Shown: in pieces, positions 8,263 through 16,216 of the stretch
How the letters are laid out: each line of letters begins with the position of its first letter
Position numbering within the stretch: position 1 is the stretch's first letter
From: an uncultured Clostridia bacterium
GTDB lineage: Bacteria; Bacillota; Clostridia; Oscillospirales; Ruminococcaceae
Direction of reading: 5' to 3'
DNA length: 64,000 bases
NCBI GenBank assembly: GCA_947389015.1
Contig: CANDVA010000006.1
Location: forward strand, 83,726-147,725
Made by a program: the position numbers and the translations under genes
The notes under the pieces: model-generated
What the model was told of the DNA's origin: nothing
Database searches by the model: none
The model's input: the letters and a program-made list of their open reading frames with translations, nothing else

Positions 8263-8550
8263 TTAATTAGTCCCGTTTATGTTGTTTAAATCGATGGGGA
8301 CGTCCTTTGTCGCCTCCGGGTTTTCGTTCTTGATCTTTATAACGTTTTCCGCTTTCGCTTTCCACGCATAGAACCCGATCGCAGTAGCCGTCGGCGCACC
8401 GACAAGCATTGCGAGGGTCGAATACTGCGTGTAGTCAATAAGCGAAAGTCTAATGCCCACACCCACAGCGATAACATACAAAATCATTACCGCCAGTAAA
8501 ACAAGTTTTGAAAACTCAAAAGCCTTTTTCTTTTTTCTGCGTCTGCTCAA
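8263..8550 (-). CDS. Small two-TM phage membrane protein
   Basis: I place the start at TTG 8550 (LSRRRKKKKAFEFSK), because AAAGGAGG lies 8 bases upstream; an in-frame ATG at 8589 has no such site. The 95-residue product has a basic N-terminus, two hydrophobic helices (about residues 14-35 and 45-62) and a polar C-terminal tail. Its position between lysin and RT-side genes suggests a lysis accessory (second holin, antiholin or superinfection membrane protein). No family was recognised. Confidence 0.6.
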   Translation of the reverse strand: MSRRRKKKKAFEFSKLVLLAVMILYVIAVGVGIRLSLIDYTQYSTLAMLVGAPTATAIGFYAWKAKAENVIKIKNENPEATKDVPIDLNNINGTN

Positions 8551-8610
8551 ATTTGCCCCTCCTTTCGGGATAAAAAGCAAGACCGGCAAGCCGCTTGCCG
8601 GTCTGTGCAG

Positions 8611-8937
8611 TTACTGTCCGCGTTCTTTAAGTATAATATCGAGTTTTGTTTCGATACGCACAAGAGCCTCGCCCGTGCTGACCTGATTATTTTCAACCTT
8701 TGTGACGCGCTCTTTGAGTTCGTCAAGTGAAAATTTTATAGCCCGCATTTCCTCGTCCCGCTGCTTGATACGCACCTCCTGCGCGTTGGTCTGTTCCTCG
8801 ATATGCCCCAGTCGTGCGATCTCCCTCGCGTTCTGCTTTACCATACCCTCCAACCGAATAAGCCACACTAACGCGCTTATTAGACCCACTACACCGACGC
8901 CGCCGAGTATTTCACCGACAAGATTTGTAAAGTCCAC
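8611..8937 (-). CDS. Membrane-anchored coiled-coil phage protein
   Basis: The start is GTG 8937 (VDFTNLVGEILGGVGVVGL), 8 bases after an AAAGGAGG site; the longer ATG frame would begin inside the RT gene. The 108-residue product has an N-terminal TM helix (about residues 8-28) and then a continuous heptad-rich coiled coil to the C-terminus (EMRAIKFSLDELKERVTKVE). Similar TM plus coiled-coil proteins (XhlA-like, usually with the TM at the other end) sit in Bacillus and Clostridium phage lysis cassettes. A role with the holin or lysin is inferred from position. Confidence 0.62.
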   Translation of the reverse strand: MDFTNLVGEILGGVGVVGLISALVWLIRLEGMVKQNAREIARLGHIEEQTNAQEVRIKQRDEEMRAIKFSLDELKERVTKVENNQVSTGEALVRIETKLDIILKERGQ

Positions 8938-8962
8938 TGCTGCCGCCTCCTTTCGTTTTTTT

Positions 8963-10075
8963 TTATTGTTTTGGCGGTTCACGCCGTAAAACGAACCACC
9001 CCTCCACCGTGCCGCCCTCGGTACTGCCGCCAAAAATTTTAAAGGTCAGCCGGTAACTGTCGCAGTGCTTGAGCATACCGTTGTAGGAGGCAAGCGACAT
9101 TTTGACCTCCGGCCAGTCCACAGCACCCGCCGCGTAGTCCTTTTGAAGTTTTCGGAGTCGGCGGCGCATTTTCAAAGCGGTAGGTTTACGGAGCATTATG
9201 TGGCTGTCCCATATTCTGTACCCGCAAAAGTCTATGCCGAGCGTAAGCGGACGAATAACCGTTTTATTGTTCAGGTCAAGTTTTAGCCTTTCATTCAGAA
9301 AAGTCTCTATTTTGTGACGGTATTCGTGCAGCTGCTGTTTATCGCCACTTAATATAACCATATCGTCCATATAGCGGACATAGCAGTGCGCCCGCAGTTC
9401 CCGCTTTATGTACTGATCCACGTCGTTAAGGTACAGATTGGCGAACATTTGGCTTGTAAGGTTTCCGATCGGCATACCAACGCCGAAAATGCGCTCCGCT
9501 TCTCCGGGGCTTGCACCTGCGGGAAGTCCGAAAGGTACGGCTGACCGAACGGTGCGCTCCAACAGATCAAGCAGTTCACGGTCGGCAAACCATTTACGGA
9601 GCATTTCCATAAGCACATCGTGGTTTATGCGGTAAAAGTATTTGCTTATATCCAGTTTAAGCGCATACCCGCCGCCGTTGTTTTGGTGTGTCACGAGCTG
9701 CGCAAAATACCGGATGCGTTTTGCGGCGGCGTGAATGCCCCGCCCCTCGATGCAGGCGTAGCCGTCCTCAATGTACTTTTTGGCAAATAGCGGGTTTACT
9801 ATTCTGTAAACAGCCCATTGCGCTACTCTGTCACGAAAGGGCAGAGCCATAATCAGCCGCTTTTTGGGTTCATATACGTAAAATTCGTGATACCTGCCGA
9901 CCGCATAAGTGCCTTGCTGTAAATCTCTTTGCAGGTCAAACAGGCTCGCCTCTAAATTATCAGAAAAAGCAAGCACTTCTTTTCTGAAACGCTTGCCCTT
10001 TGCCGCTGCCCGATAAGCCGCGTAAAGGTTTTCAAAAGAGGTGATCTGTTCCCATAATCCTTTTATCGGCTTCAT
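8963..10075 (-). CDS. Reverse transcriptase of the diversity-generating retroelement
   Basis: A 370-residue RT with fingers-palm motifs in order: YALKLDISKYF (first catalytic Asp142), GMPIGNLTSQMFANLYL (residues 200-216) and the catalytic YVRYMDDMVIL (YMDD at 235-238). The thumb follows, with NNKT and GIDFCGYRIW. The IGxxxSQ form of motif 4 (IGNLTSQ), in place of the QGxxxSP of group II intron and retroviral RTs, is a hallmark of DGR RTs. Length and lack of maturase, RNase H and endonuclease domains fit as well. It copies the adjacent template RNA with errors at adenines to make mutagenised cDNA. It sits downstream of TR and avd on the same strand, in BPP-1-like order. Confidence 0.96.
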   Translation of the reverse strand: MKPIKGLWEQITSFENLYAAYRAAAKGKRFRKEVLAFSDNLEASLFDLQRDLQQGTYAVGRYHEFYVYEPKKRLIMALPFRDRVAQWAVYRIVNPLFAKKYIEDGYACIEGRGIHAAAKRIRYFAQLVTHQNNGGGYALKLDISKYFYRINHDVLMEMLRKWFADRELLDLLERTVRSAVPFGLPAGASPGEAERIFGVGMPIGNLTSQMFANLYLNDVDQYIKRELRAHCYVRYMDDMVILSGDKQQLHEYRHKIETFLNERLKLDLNNKTVIRPLTLGIDFCGYRIWDSHIMLRKPTALKMRRRLRKLQKDYAAGAVDWPEVKMSLASYNGMLKHCDSYRLTFKIFGGSTEGGTVEGWFVLRREPPKQ

Positions 10076-10280
10076 CGGACGCTCCTTTCAAATTTGCCGC
10101 ACTTGACGGATTTCGGCTTTAACCGCCTACTTTCGGCTTCGCGGCGGTTTTTATTTTTCGCCCGCACAACTGCCCCGCCACTATTGCGGCGAGGCGTCGA
10201 ACGCCGGCGCGGAGGTAAGCTCCTTTTTCTTCCCGTACTGAAAGCACACCCCGTAGGTATACAATATCTGACTGCGAGAG
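10076..10280 (-). ncRNA. DGR spacer between TR and RT gene
   Basis: 205 bases without a gene. In studied DGRs the TR transcript continues into this spacer, where it folds and primes cDNA synthesis. On the minus strand this one can fold: a 7-bp GC-rich stem pairs 10121-10127 with 10143-10149, and further GC-rich complementarity lies around 10175-10215. A role as the 3' part of the DGR RNA is inferred from BPP-1; the RNA ends cannot be seen. Confidence 0.5.
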
Positions 10281-10392
10281 AAAGCGGCGCGGAAACCGAT
10301 GTTCGTGTTGACGTTCGACCGCGCATTATTGAGGTACAACGCGAACACACCCGCAGATGCGGCATTGTTCCAGTTGCCACCACGGATCGGTA
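10281..10392 (-). repeat. DGR template repeat (TR)
   Basis: A 112-bp non-coding repeat, read on the minus strand, near-identical to VR1 (10876-10987) and VR2 (35454-35565). It holds 22 adenines, most of them in AAC or AAT codon positions when read in the VR frame (conceptual peptide GGNWNNAASAGVF then ALYLNNARSNVNTNIGFRAAF). VR1 differs from it at 13 positions, 12 of them TR adenines; VR2 differs at 13, all TR adenines. Homology stops exactly at TACC on one side and GCCGCTTT on the other. It lies between avd and the RT gene, the usual place of the template. Confidence 0.96.
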
Positions 10393-10428
10393 TACAGCTT
10401 GCCCCCGAAACAAAAGCGATTTGTAAAT

Positions 10429-10800
10429 TTATCGCTTGTTTTGCATCGGATTTTCAGCGGTATATTTTATCCAACCGCCGAGCATTCTGCCGATCTCGTC
10501 CGTCATTCTTGAAAGAATTTCGTACTTTTTCGGCGGCAAAAAGCCCAGTTCGTGCGACAACCGCAGGTAGTGGCGCAGCTTTTCAAGTTCTACGTCCATT
10601 TCCTGCAATGTGGTCTTTTTGTGGTACTGCTTGCTTGCCTCTATCGCTTTTTCCATTACGGAGTCCATACACCGTTTTATATCGACGACGATTGCGAATT
10701 TCTCACTTTTCGGAAATTGCGCCAAAGCGGGGTATGCGTACTTTGCCATATCGTGGAGTTTTGTCAAAATGGTAAGCTGTGTATAGTCGCTCACGGTCAT
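10429..10800 (-). CDS. avd: Avd, accessory variability determinant of the DGR
   Basis: A 123-residue, basic, all-helical protein (MTVSDYTQLTILTKLHDMAK). Helices fall at about 5-25, 32-60, 65-88 and 93-118, with FPKSEKFAIVVDIKRCMDSVM and LRHYLRLSHELGFLPPKKYE, the pattern of the four-helix-bundle Avd/S23 family. In BPP-1, Avd forms a positively charged pentamer that binds the RT and the DGR RNA and is essential for retrohoming. It sits between the VR1 hairpin and TR. An AAAGGAGA site directly precedes the ATG with unusually short spacing. Confidence 0.9.
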   Translation of the reverse strand: MTVSDYTQLTILTKLHDMAKYAYPALAQFPKSEKFAIVVDIKRCMDSVMEKAIEASKQYHKKTTLQEMDVELEKLRHYLRLSHELGFLPPKKYEILSRMTDEIGRMLGGWIKYTAENPMQNKR

Positions 10801-10813
10801 TCTCCTTTATTAA

Positions 10814-10845
10814 GACCCTCACCCGCCTTTCGGCGGGTGAGGGTC
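10814..10845 (-). other. DGR target hairpin downstream of VR1
   Basis: A perfect inverted repeat: a 14-bp stem (10814-10827 with 10832-10845) and a 4-base loop that reads GAAA on the target-gene strand. In BPP-1 a GC-rich DNA hairpin with a GRNA-type tetraloop just after VR is needed for efficient retrohoming. Position (31 bases after VR1) and loop match. It has no T tract, so it is not a typical terminator. Confidence 0.85.
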
Positions 10846-10862
10846 AAGAAACAAGTTACAAG

Positions 10863-11879
10863 TTACAGGGGACAAAAAGCGGCGCGGAAACCGATGCGCG
10901 CGTGGACGTCCGACCGCGCATCCGTGAGGGACAACGCGAACACACCCGCAGATGCGGCACCGTTCCAGCCGCCACCACGGATCGGTAATCTTTCGCCGGT
11001 GATGTTCGCCCACACCGCATCGTCGCCGTAGTCGGCAGAGGCTGCGCCTGCGTGGGGTATCAATCCGAGGGACTCCAACAGGGTAATGCCCGCGCCGGTT
11101 GCGGCGGGAGTGGTGACAATGCTTGAAAATTTTGTGTCGCTCAAAGACGTGCCATATTTCAGCGTTCCCGCCGTGCCGGGCGCAACCAGTGTGCCATCGG
11201 GCTTGATCGCTCTCCAGAGGGTACTTGTCGGGGTGAGGGGGTTGTTCCAGTCGGCGGCGTCGTTATTCGGGATGATCTGAATTTCACCGTCCACCAAACG
11301 CAGACCGCCGTTCCATTCCCACACGTTGCCGTTCAGGTCGGCAATGCCTGCGGCGGTGTTGTCGTGATACCAAGAGGCGGGACCGCTGCCGGTTGCCGTG
11401 CGCAAAATTCGTCCGTTAGTATCGTAGTAAGAACCCTGCGCTCTCTGCGGCAGCGCGCCCTCGGTGCTGTCCTTTCCGTAATTGTTATTACCTTTCGGCA
11501 TAAAGCCGTTTTTCTTGCACCAAAGAGCGACCGCCGCAAACTCTGCGTTCGTCATTAAATGCCAACCGGGGCCTTTCCGCTTGCAATACTGCCACGCCTG
11601 ATCGAAATTCAGCGAGGCGGCGGGGTCTTGCATCGGTAAGCTGTACGCCCTGCCGTTGTTTACAACATTCTGATACTTGCTAATGTAGATGCAGTCCAAT
11701 TCTTTGCCGTTGACGATAAAAGCGGGGTGCGTACCGTCCCCGCCGCCCTCGATCACGTCCCCGATCTTAATTTTCGGAATGCGTACCATTACGGACGGAT
11801 CGCCGAGGTCGTCATACATAAGCACGTTATTAGGCGCGGCAATTTGCAAAGCAAGGTTCGTTAAATCATAATTAGGCAT
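10863..11879 (-). CDS. DGR target protein 1, C-type-lectin/FGE-sulfatase fold, tail-associated
   Basis: A 338-residue protein. The middle and C-terminal parts have the formylglycine-generating-enzyme/C-type lectin fold seen in DGR variable proteins (KGPGWHLMTNAEFAAVALW, then GIADLNGNVWEWNGGLRL). The last about 40 residues hold the variable region (residues 298-335: GGGWNGAASAGVFALS, then LTDARSDVHARIGFRAAF), where nine residues differ from the TR-coded peptide. The fold displays variable residues on a surface that binds a ligand or receptor. The N-terminal 60 residues probably attach it to the tail. It is the last gene of the tail-fibre section, so it is the likely receptor-binding tip. It is homologous throughout to the second target at 34640-35578. 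Confidence 0.93.
   Translation of the reverse strand: MPNYDLTNLALQIAAPNNVLMYDDLGDPSVMVRIPKIKIGDVIEGGGDGTHPAFIVNGKELDCIYISKYQNVVNNGRAYSLPMQDPAASLNFDQAWQYCKRKGPGWHLMTNAEFAAVALWCKKNGFMPKGNNNYGKDSTEGALPQRAQGSYYDTNGRILRTATGSGPASWYHDNTAAGIADLNGNVWEWNGGLRLVDGEIQIIPNNDAADWNNPLTPTSTLWRAIKPDGTLVAPGTAGTLKYGTSLSDTKFSSIVTTPAATGAGITLLESLGLIPHAGAASADYGDDAVWANITGERLPIRGGGWNGAASAGVFALSLTDARSDVHARIGFRAAFCPL
10876..10987 (-). repeat. DGR variable repeat VR1
   Basis: 112 bp aligned without gaps to TR. There are 13 differences: 12 at TR adenines (to G, C), and one T-to-G inside an AAT codon that became ACG. All other positions, including the 3' GC-rich end ATCGGTTTCCGCGCCGCTTT that acts as the initiation-of-homing region in the family, are identical. 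It lies at the 3' end of target gene 1. Confidence 0.95.
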
Positions 11880-11897
11880 TGTTTATGCTCCTTTCTC

Positions 11898-12314
11898 TTA
11901 TACACCGATCGCCCAAAGCGACAGGGTGACTTTTTCCATATCAAGCGGCAGGGGTACGGGCGGCTCGGTTTCCGTGTGTTCAGGCTCGACCGCCGCTGCC
12001 TCCGTTTCCTCGCCGTCAAGACCTGCGAGGTCTGCGGGGTCTGCGGGATCTGCGGGAATAACGGGGGCAGCTTCGGCGGGTTCGGGGTAAAGATATTCAC
12101 GCGCGGGAATATCCAACTGCGCGACGTATTTCTGCCCGCTTTCCGTCCCCATTACAAGGTTGCCGTCCGCGTTTTCGCATACGTCCAAATGTACGCCCCA
12201 GTCCTTTTGATAAAGGGCGCAGTCGAGGGAGAGCCTGCCGCCCGCAAAGCTGACGACTGTTCCGTTTTGGGTGTAAGGGATTTTTTCGCCCTCGTTCTTT
12301 TCAATAACTATCAT
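11898..12314 (-). CDS. Tail-fibre-region phage protein, unknown
   Basis: A 138-residue acidic protein. Residues 1-75 look folded (beta-rich, starting MIVIEKNEGEKIPYTQNGT). Residues 78-125 are a low-complexity Pro/Ala/Glu segment with the repeat ADPADPADLAG, then a short C-terminal hydrophobic segment. The family was not recognised. It lies between a fibre-like gene and the DGR target and overlaps the upstream gene by 4 bases, so it may be a chaperone or connector of the variable protein. That role is a guess from position. Confidence 0.6.
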   Translation of the reverse strand: MIVIEKNEGEKIPYTQNGTVVSFAGGRLSLDCALYQKDWGVHLDVCENADGNLVMGTESGQKYVAQLDIPAREYLYPEPAEAAPVIPADPADPADLAGLDGEETEAAAVEPEHTETEPPVPLPLDMEKVTLSLWAIGV

Positions 12315-12808
12315 ACCGAAATACCTCCTGTTACTTTGTATTTAATGGTTACGCTTGCCGAGCTGCCGCTGTACGACAGGGCGAACCCGTTCAACTGCTT
12401 TCCGTTTGCCACAATGTCACCGATGGGATTTGCGTCGGAGGCGGTCGCCTCGATAATTTCAACATTGTAGTCCAATGTTCGCCGGGTCTTTTTCAGGGCA
12501 ATAGTTTTGCGGGAATTGTTGAACGGCAGGCTCTTTGTGTTTTTCAATGTGACCGTGCCGATCTCCGTTGCTCCCTGCGCGTCCTTGAGCATTTGCAGGT
12601 CGATAGCGATCAGCGATGCCGCAGTTTGCGCGTCGAGTACGCCGCATTCGAGGTGGTTAAAGTTCACCGCGCTTTGCGGCGTTCCCACTGTGTCAACCGT
12701 GCCGGGTGACGGGGTGAGGTTCACCATACCGCCGGAGAGGGTCTGCATCGCGAACCTGTCCGGGTATTGCACCGCCTCGTCCACCCACTGTTTGCGGGCA
12801 TAGTTCAT
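12311..12808 (-). CDS. Putative tail fibre protein
   Basis: A 165-residue protein starting MNYARKQWVDEAVQYPDRF. The N-terminal RKQWVDEAVQYPDRF motif recurs in Firmicutes phage proteins just downstream of baseplate genes. The rest is beta-rich, with a cluster of basic residues in NSRKTIALKKTRRTLD. No membrane segment. A fibre or fibre-adaptor role is inferred from position between the tail genes and DGR target 1. Confidence 0.6.
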   Translation of the reverse strand: MNYARKQWVDEAVQYPDRFAMQTLSGGMVNLTPSPGTVDTVGTPQSAVNFNHLECGVLDAQTAASLIAIDLQMLKDAQGATEIGTVTLKNTKSLPFNNSRKTIALKKTRRTLDYNVEIIEATASDANPIGDIVANGKQLNGFALSYSGSSASVTIKYKVTGGISV

Positions 12809-12827
12809 AAAAATTCACTTCCTTTCA

Positions 12828-13157
12828 TTATGTTGCGGCGGCTGCTACTGATACGGTAAACTCGATGTCAAGTCTGTACCGTAAGGATTGCAGAACCGCC
12901 GCAAGCGAATAATTAACCTTGTCGGTGTACCAAAGCCGCCCCGCCCGATCGTAAAGCTGAATTTCGGTAATTACGATATTTCCCTCGGTAGGGTGATCGC
13001 ACTGTACACGGATCAGCATTTTGCCGTTCGGCAAAATTTCTTTACTTAAAATCGTGAGCGGGTAGTAGGCGTTTCCGACGCGGTATTTGCCCGATACAAC
13101 GTTATCGATCGTATACTGCTTATAGCCCTGTATCGCGGCATTTGTAAGCTGCGTCAT
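12828..13157 (-). CDS. Putative phage tail-fibre/collar protein
   Basis: A 109-residue protein: MTQLTNAAIQGYKQYTIDNV, then a beta-rich body with GNIVITEIQLYDRAGRLWYTDK. That pattern resembles the N-terminal domains of tail-collar/fibre proteins. It follows the DUF2612 gene with a normal ribosome site. The exact role is unknown. Confidence 0.55.
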   Translation of the reverse strand: MTQLTNAAIQGYKQYTIDNVVSGKYRVGNAYYPLTILSKEILPNGKMLIRVQCDHPTEGNIVITEIQLYDRAGRLWYTDKVNYSLAAVLQSLRYRLDIEFTVSVAAAAT

Positions 13158-13173
13158 AAAGAAAAACCTCCTT

Positions 13174-14406
13174 TTAAGATTTTGTTCGCCCCGTGCCGCA
13201 CTTTCGGTACTTTACCGAATATGTGATGGGGCTAACCTGTGTGGCTACTCCTGCCGCGTCGCCCGATCCCAAAAGGGACGGCTGCGGCTCTGCGCCTGAA
13301 CGTGTAACCTCAACGCCAAACACCTCCTTGTTGATTATTTCACGAACATCGGCCGCCGCTATATCAATAACCACTGCATCGGACGGCTCTTTGCCGGAGC
13401 GTTCAAACTCAATGCTGAACGCCTCCGCGCTTACCCTTTGCGCGATACCCGCCGCACCCTCGTCCAAGAACACGATGCGCGCGGGGTTTGTGCCGCTGTG
13501 CAGTTCCTCGCTTGTTCCCGGCGGTTCTATGATAAATCGGCTTGCTTCGCCGTGTTCGTTTACTTTGATATGCTCCGTGCCGATTATTACGGCGTCGCGC
13601 GGTTTTGTTCCCGCTCGGTCAAATACCTGCGTATACGCTGAACGGCTCACCTCCGCGTTGATAACCGCCCCGTCCGTATCAAGAAAAATGATCCGCGTCG
13701 GGTTTGTGCCGCTGTGGAGGTGTTTGCTTGTCGGTTCGTGCCGCTCCTTGAATACTTTCGGGGACAGCAGTTCGTCAACGACAATGCCGTCAAAGGTCAG
13801 CACGACTGCCCGCCGAGGCTTTGTACCCGTTTTTATGTGTGTAATGATAAACGCCGACGGTCGAAAGTCGGCGTTTATAGAAATTTTTTCCTTTGCGGTC
13901 GCCGCGAAATGCAGCTGCACACCCGCCGGGCGTATTTCCCAAAGCCCCAAAAAAGTTGACGTTTCGTCAAACGAGGAAAGCGCGGGGACAGTCATCGTTA
14001 TAGTTGCGGGTTCGTCTATGCTCTCGGAGTACCATATCGGGGTCTTTCCCCAAAGAATGACCATCGCATTGTAAATATCCCGATAAGTGCAGTTTGTCAT
14101 ATTCGCCATTATTTTCTGCACGAGGTACAGCCTGTAAATTTCGTCCGTCATTTTGGTAAACGTCGAACTTTTCAAAGCAAGAACGGTCGCCTCGTCGCGC
14201 GTCAGCACGGCGATGTTTCCTATACCGTCAAGCTGCTTTCCTGCGGCGGTACGCAGGGAGCGCGTGTCGTTCAACTGCTTGTATACGTCCCGCACGGCGT
14301 TCAACTGCCGGGAAAGCGCATAGATCAGCCCCTCGATTTTTTCCTTGTTCTTGAATTGACTCGGCAGGTCTGCAAGCATTTTCCCGTAAAATTCGGTATC
14401 AGCCAT
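13174..14406 (-). CDS. DUF2612-type baseplate/fibre-attachment protein with six internal repeats
   Basis: The start is ATG 14406 (MADTEFYGKMLADLPSQF), overlapping the baseplate J stop by 8 bases and preceded by GAGGTGG; 410 residues. Residues about 1-150 match the DUF2612 family (LNAVRDVYKQLNDTRSLRTA, GKQLDGIGNIAVLTRDEA), placed like P2 gpI at the baseplate edge. Residues about 190-405 are six tandem repeats of 33-39 residues, each opening with a (S/T/A)G-x-x-P turn (TGTKP, SGTNP, AGTKP, SGTNP, SGKEP, SGAEP) and followed by an RAVVL/RIIFL-like strand. Such beta repeats suit a rod or fibre shaft. This repeat part is not usual for DUF2612 and looks like a fusion. Confidence 0.8.
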   Translation of the reverse strand: MADTEFYGKMLADLPSQFKNKEKIEGLIYALSRQLNAVRDVYKQLNDTRSLRTAAGKQLDGIGNIAVLTRDEATVLALKSSTFTKMTDEIYRLYLVQKIMANMTNCTYRDIYNAMVILWGKTPIWYSESIDEPATITMTVPALSSFDETSTFLGLWEIRPAGVQLHFAATAKEKISINADFRPSAFIITHIKTGTKPRRAVVLTFDGIVVDELLSPKVFKERHEPTSKHLHSGTNPTRIIFLDTDGAVINAEVSRSAYTQVFDRAGTKPRDAVIIGTEHIKVNEHGEASRFIIEPPGTSEELHSGTNPARIVFLDEGAAGIAQRVSAEAFSIEFERSGKEPSDAVVIDIAAADVREIINKEVFGVEVTRSGAEPQPSLLGSGDAAGVATQVSPITYSVKYRKCGTGRTKS

Positions 14407-15847
14407 CCAACACCACCTCAATTCTTGAGGCGTCGGTCACAGCCCTTTGCCGTAACGTTACGGGGATCGGGTCTTGCTTATACTGCGCCGCCGTCGGCGT
14501 TTCCGTGGGGTCGGCGGTGTAATATGACAAGATGTCAACGTGGGCTAAATTCGGAATTTGCCGGAACATTTCGCCTATAAACTGCTGCGGTGCTATTTCG
14601 TCCACATTGCCGAGGCTTGAAAGACCGCTTGTAATTATTGCTTTTATGGTGTCCGCATAGTCGGTGGGGAGATTTCCGAGCGACTCAACGGAAACGCGAA
14701 ACCACACATACAACAAAACGGGGCGGGTAAAGCGAATTGTAAGACTTTCGCCGCTGTTCAGCTTTAAGTCAACCTCGGTATTACCGTAAGAACTGATACC
14801 GCCCGCTTTGGTGTTAAGTATCTGTGTGGCGATCTCGTTGTTATCGCCGCCCGAAACGACCGCCTCAACGCTGTGCGGCGGTCTGCCGTATTCGTCCGTT
14901 TCGTTGGTCGGGTTGTCCTGCACCTCGCAAAACTCGACGCCCTGCACGTTTTGCAGAATTGCCGCCCGTATGCTGTCGTTCATACGGCTTGACCGCTGAA
15001 AGATTTTCGCGGCATACGAGGCGCGGAGTTCTGCGTCGCTTTCCTGCAAGCTGCCCGCGATGCGCGGAATGAGATTATTGACGGCAAGCAAACCCGGAAC
15101 AGCGGTTTTTATTTCGGTGATCGTGCTGTCCGGGAGGTCGGTGTCCCCGACTGTAAGCGTTTCAAAATTCACTATGCCGGTGACGCTTTGCGTTGTCAAA
15201 TTCGGGCTTAACGTCATACTGTGCCGCTCCTCGCAGGAAACGTCGGCAAGCGTAAGCACTCCGTCCGCACATTCGGCAGTAATCCGATCGCCCTTTATTT
15301 CGTCCGCTAATGCCCCTAAAATCGCTCCTGCGGTCGGGTTTGACGTACTTATTACCGAATACGTCAAGCCGTCTACAATGACCGTATACGCCGCGTTTGG
15401 CTGTATCGCGGCTATAACAACCTTTGCGGAATTAAAAGCGGCACGGGAAACCGTTGTCGATGTTCTGCTCTGAAAGTCAACGGCGGGTTTTGTTATACTG
15501 TTTATCAGCGTTCCCTCCGGGATCACCGTGCCGTCGACGCATTCACAATGCACCGGATAAATTGTCGGCTGTGCCTCCCGTCGCGCGATCCCGCCGAATT
15601 GTACGGCATTGTCGAGGCTCAAGCCCTCGGCAGAAAACGGGTACATCGCATTGTAAACGTCCTGCGCAGTGTCCCATAATTCGGCGAGGCTGTCCGCAAA
15701 ATTCGTTATAAGCACGTTTAAAAACGACTGCGGGTTCTGCCGGGTATTGACGCCCCACTTTTCCGAAAGGTCGCCGTGCAGCTCGTCAACGATTGTATCA
15801 AGCCTTTTTGGTACAAAACCGGTGGGCGTTACACCATATTCAGACAT
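14399..15847 (-). CDS. Baseplate J-like protein
   Basis: A 482-residue protein (MSEYGVTPTGFVPKRLDTIV). It has the Mu gp47/P2 gpJ pattern: an N-terminal helical part with SLAELWDTAQDVYNAMYPFSA, an RREAQPTIYPVHCECVDGTVIPEG segment split across strands, and the conserved GRPPHSVEAVVSGGD motif near residue 320. It forms the baseplate wedge ring of contractile tails. Both ends overlap neighbours by 8 bases (W-like 15840-16196 upstream, DUF2612 downstream), a typical tail operon. Confidence 0.9.
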   Translation of the reverse strand: MSEYGVTPTGFVPKRLDTIVDELHGDLSEKWGVNTRQNPQSFLNVLITNFADSLAELWDTAQDVYNAMYPFSAEGLSLDNAVQFGGIARREAQPTIYPVHCECVDGTVIPEGTLINSITKPAVDFQSRTSTTVSRAAFNSAKVVIAAIQPNAAYTVIVDGLTYSVISTSNPTAGAILGALADEIKGDRITAECADGVLTLADVSCEERHSMTLSPNLTTQSVTGIVNFETLTVGDTDLPDSTITEIKTAVPGLLAVNNLIPRIAGSLQESDAELRASYAAKIFQRSSRMNDSIRAAILQNVQGVEFCEVQDNPTNETDEYGRPPHSVEAVVSGGDNNEIATQILNTKAGGISSYGNTEVDLKLNSGESLTIRFTRPVLLYVWFRVSVESLGNLPTDYADTIKAIITSGLSSLGNVDEIAPQQFIGEMFRQIPNLAHVDILSYYTADPTETPTAAQYKQDPIPVTLRQRAVTDASRIEVVLDG

Positions 15848-16196
15848 TTATTTTCACCTCCTCGGTAAACGTTCCGTATTCCGTAACCATTGTAAAAGAA
15901 ATAACGGCGTTTCTTGTCATTTCGTCATAGTTGACGCGTACATCTTTCACTTCGGTAACATCGGCGACTTTCGATGCCTCCTCGCGTATGATCTGCGCTA
16001 TTCGCTCGGTGTTCGGATTTTTAACAAACACCTCGTCAAAATACGGCACACCATACTCCGGGGCGAACCGCCACTCCTCGAAAAACCATTGTAGCCGAAT
16101 TTTCACATCCTGCCGTATGCTGTACTGCGGTGTAATATCAGCGGCGGCGTTTACAAGAATATCGCCGCCGCTGTCAAGCAATATGTCAACAGGCAT
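15840..16196 (-). CDS. Baseplate wedge protein, gpW/gp25-like
   Basis: A 118-residue protein with QYSIRQDVKIRLQWFFEEWR and FAPEYGVPYFDEVFVKNP, matching the gp25/gpW-like lysozyme-related wedge family that precedes the J protein in myovirus operons. It initiates sheath assembly on the baseplate in relatives. The 8-base overlap with baseplate J supports the pairing. Confidence 0.82.
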   Translation of the reverse strand: MPVDILLDSGGDILVNAAADITPQYSIRQDVKIRLQWFFEEWRFAPEYGVPYFDEVFVKNPNTERIAQIIREEASKVADVTEVKDVRVNYDEMTRNAVISFTMVTEYGTFTEEVKINV

Positions 16197-16216
16197 AAAG
16201 CCGCCCTCCTTTCTGT

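Noticed and set aside
10072..10413. Open frame of about 113 codons across the TR region on the minus strand
   Set aside because: It covers the non-coding template in a frame different from the VR frame, has no ribosome site, and resembles no protein; it is a by-product of GC-rich repeat sequence.
10814..10845. Reading the VR1 hairpin as a rho-independent terminator
   Set aside because: No T tract follows on the transcribed strand, avd starts right after it, and position and loop fit the DGR hairpin.
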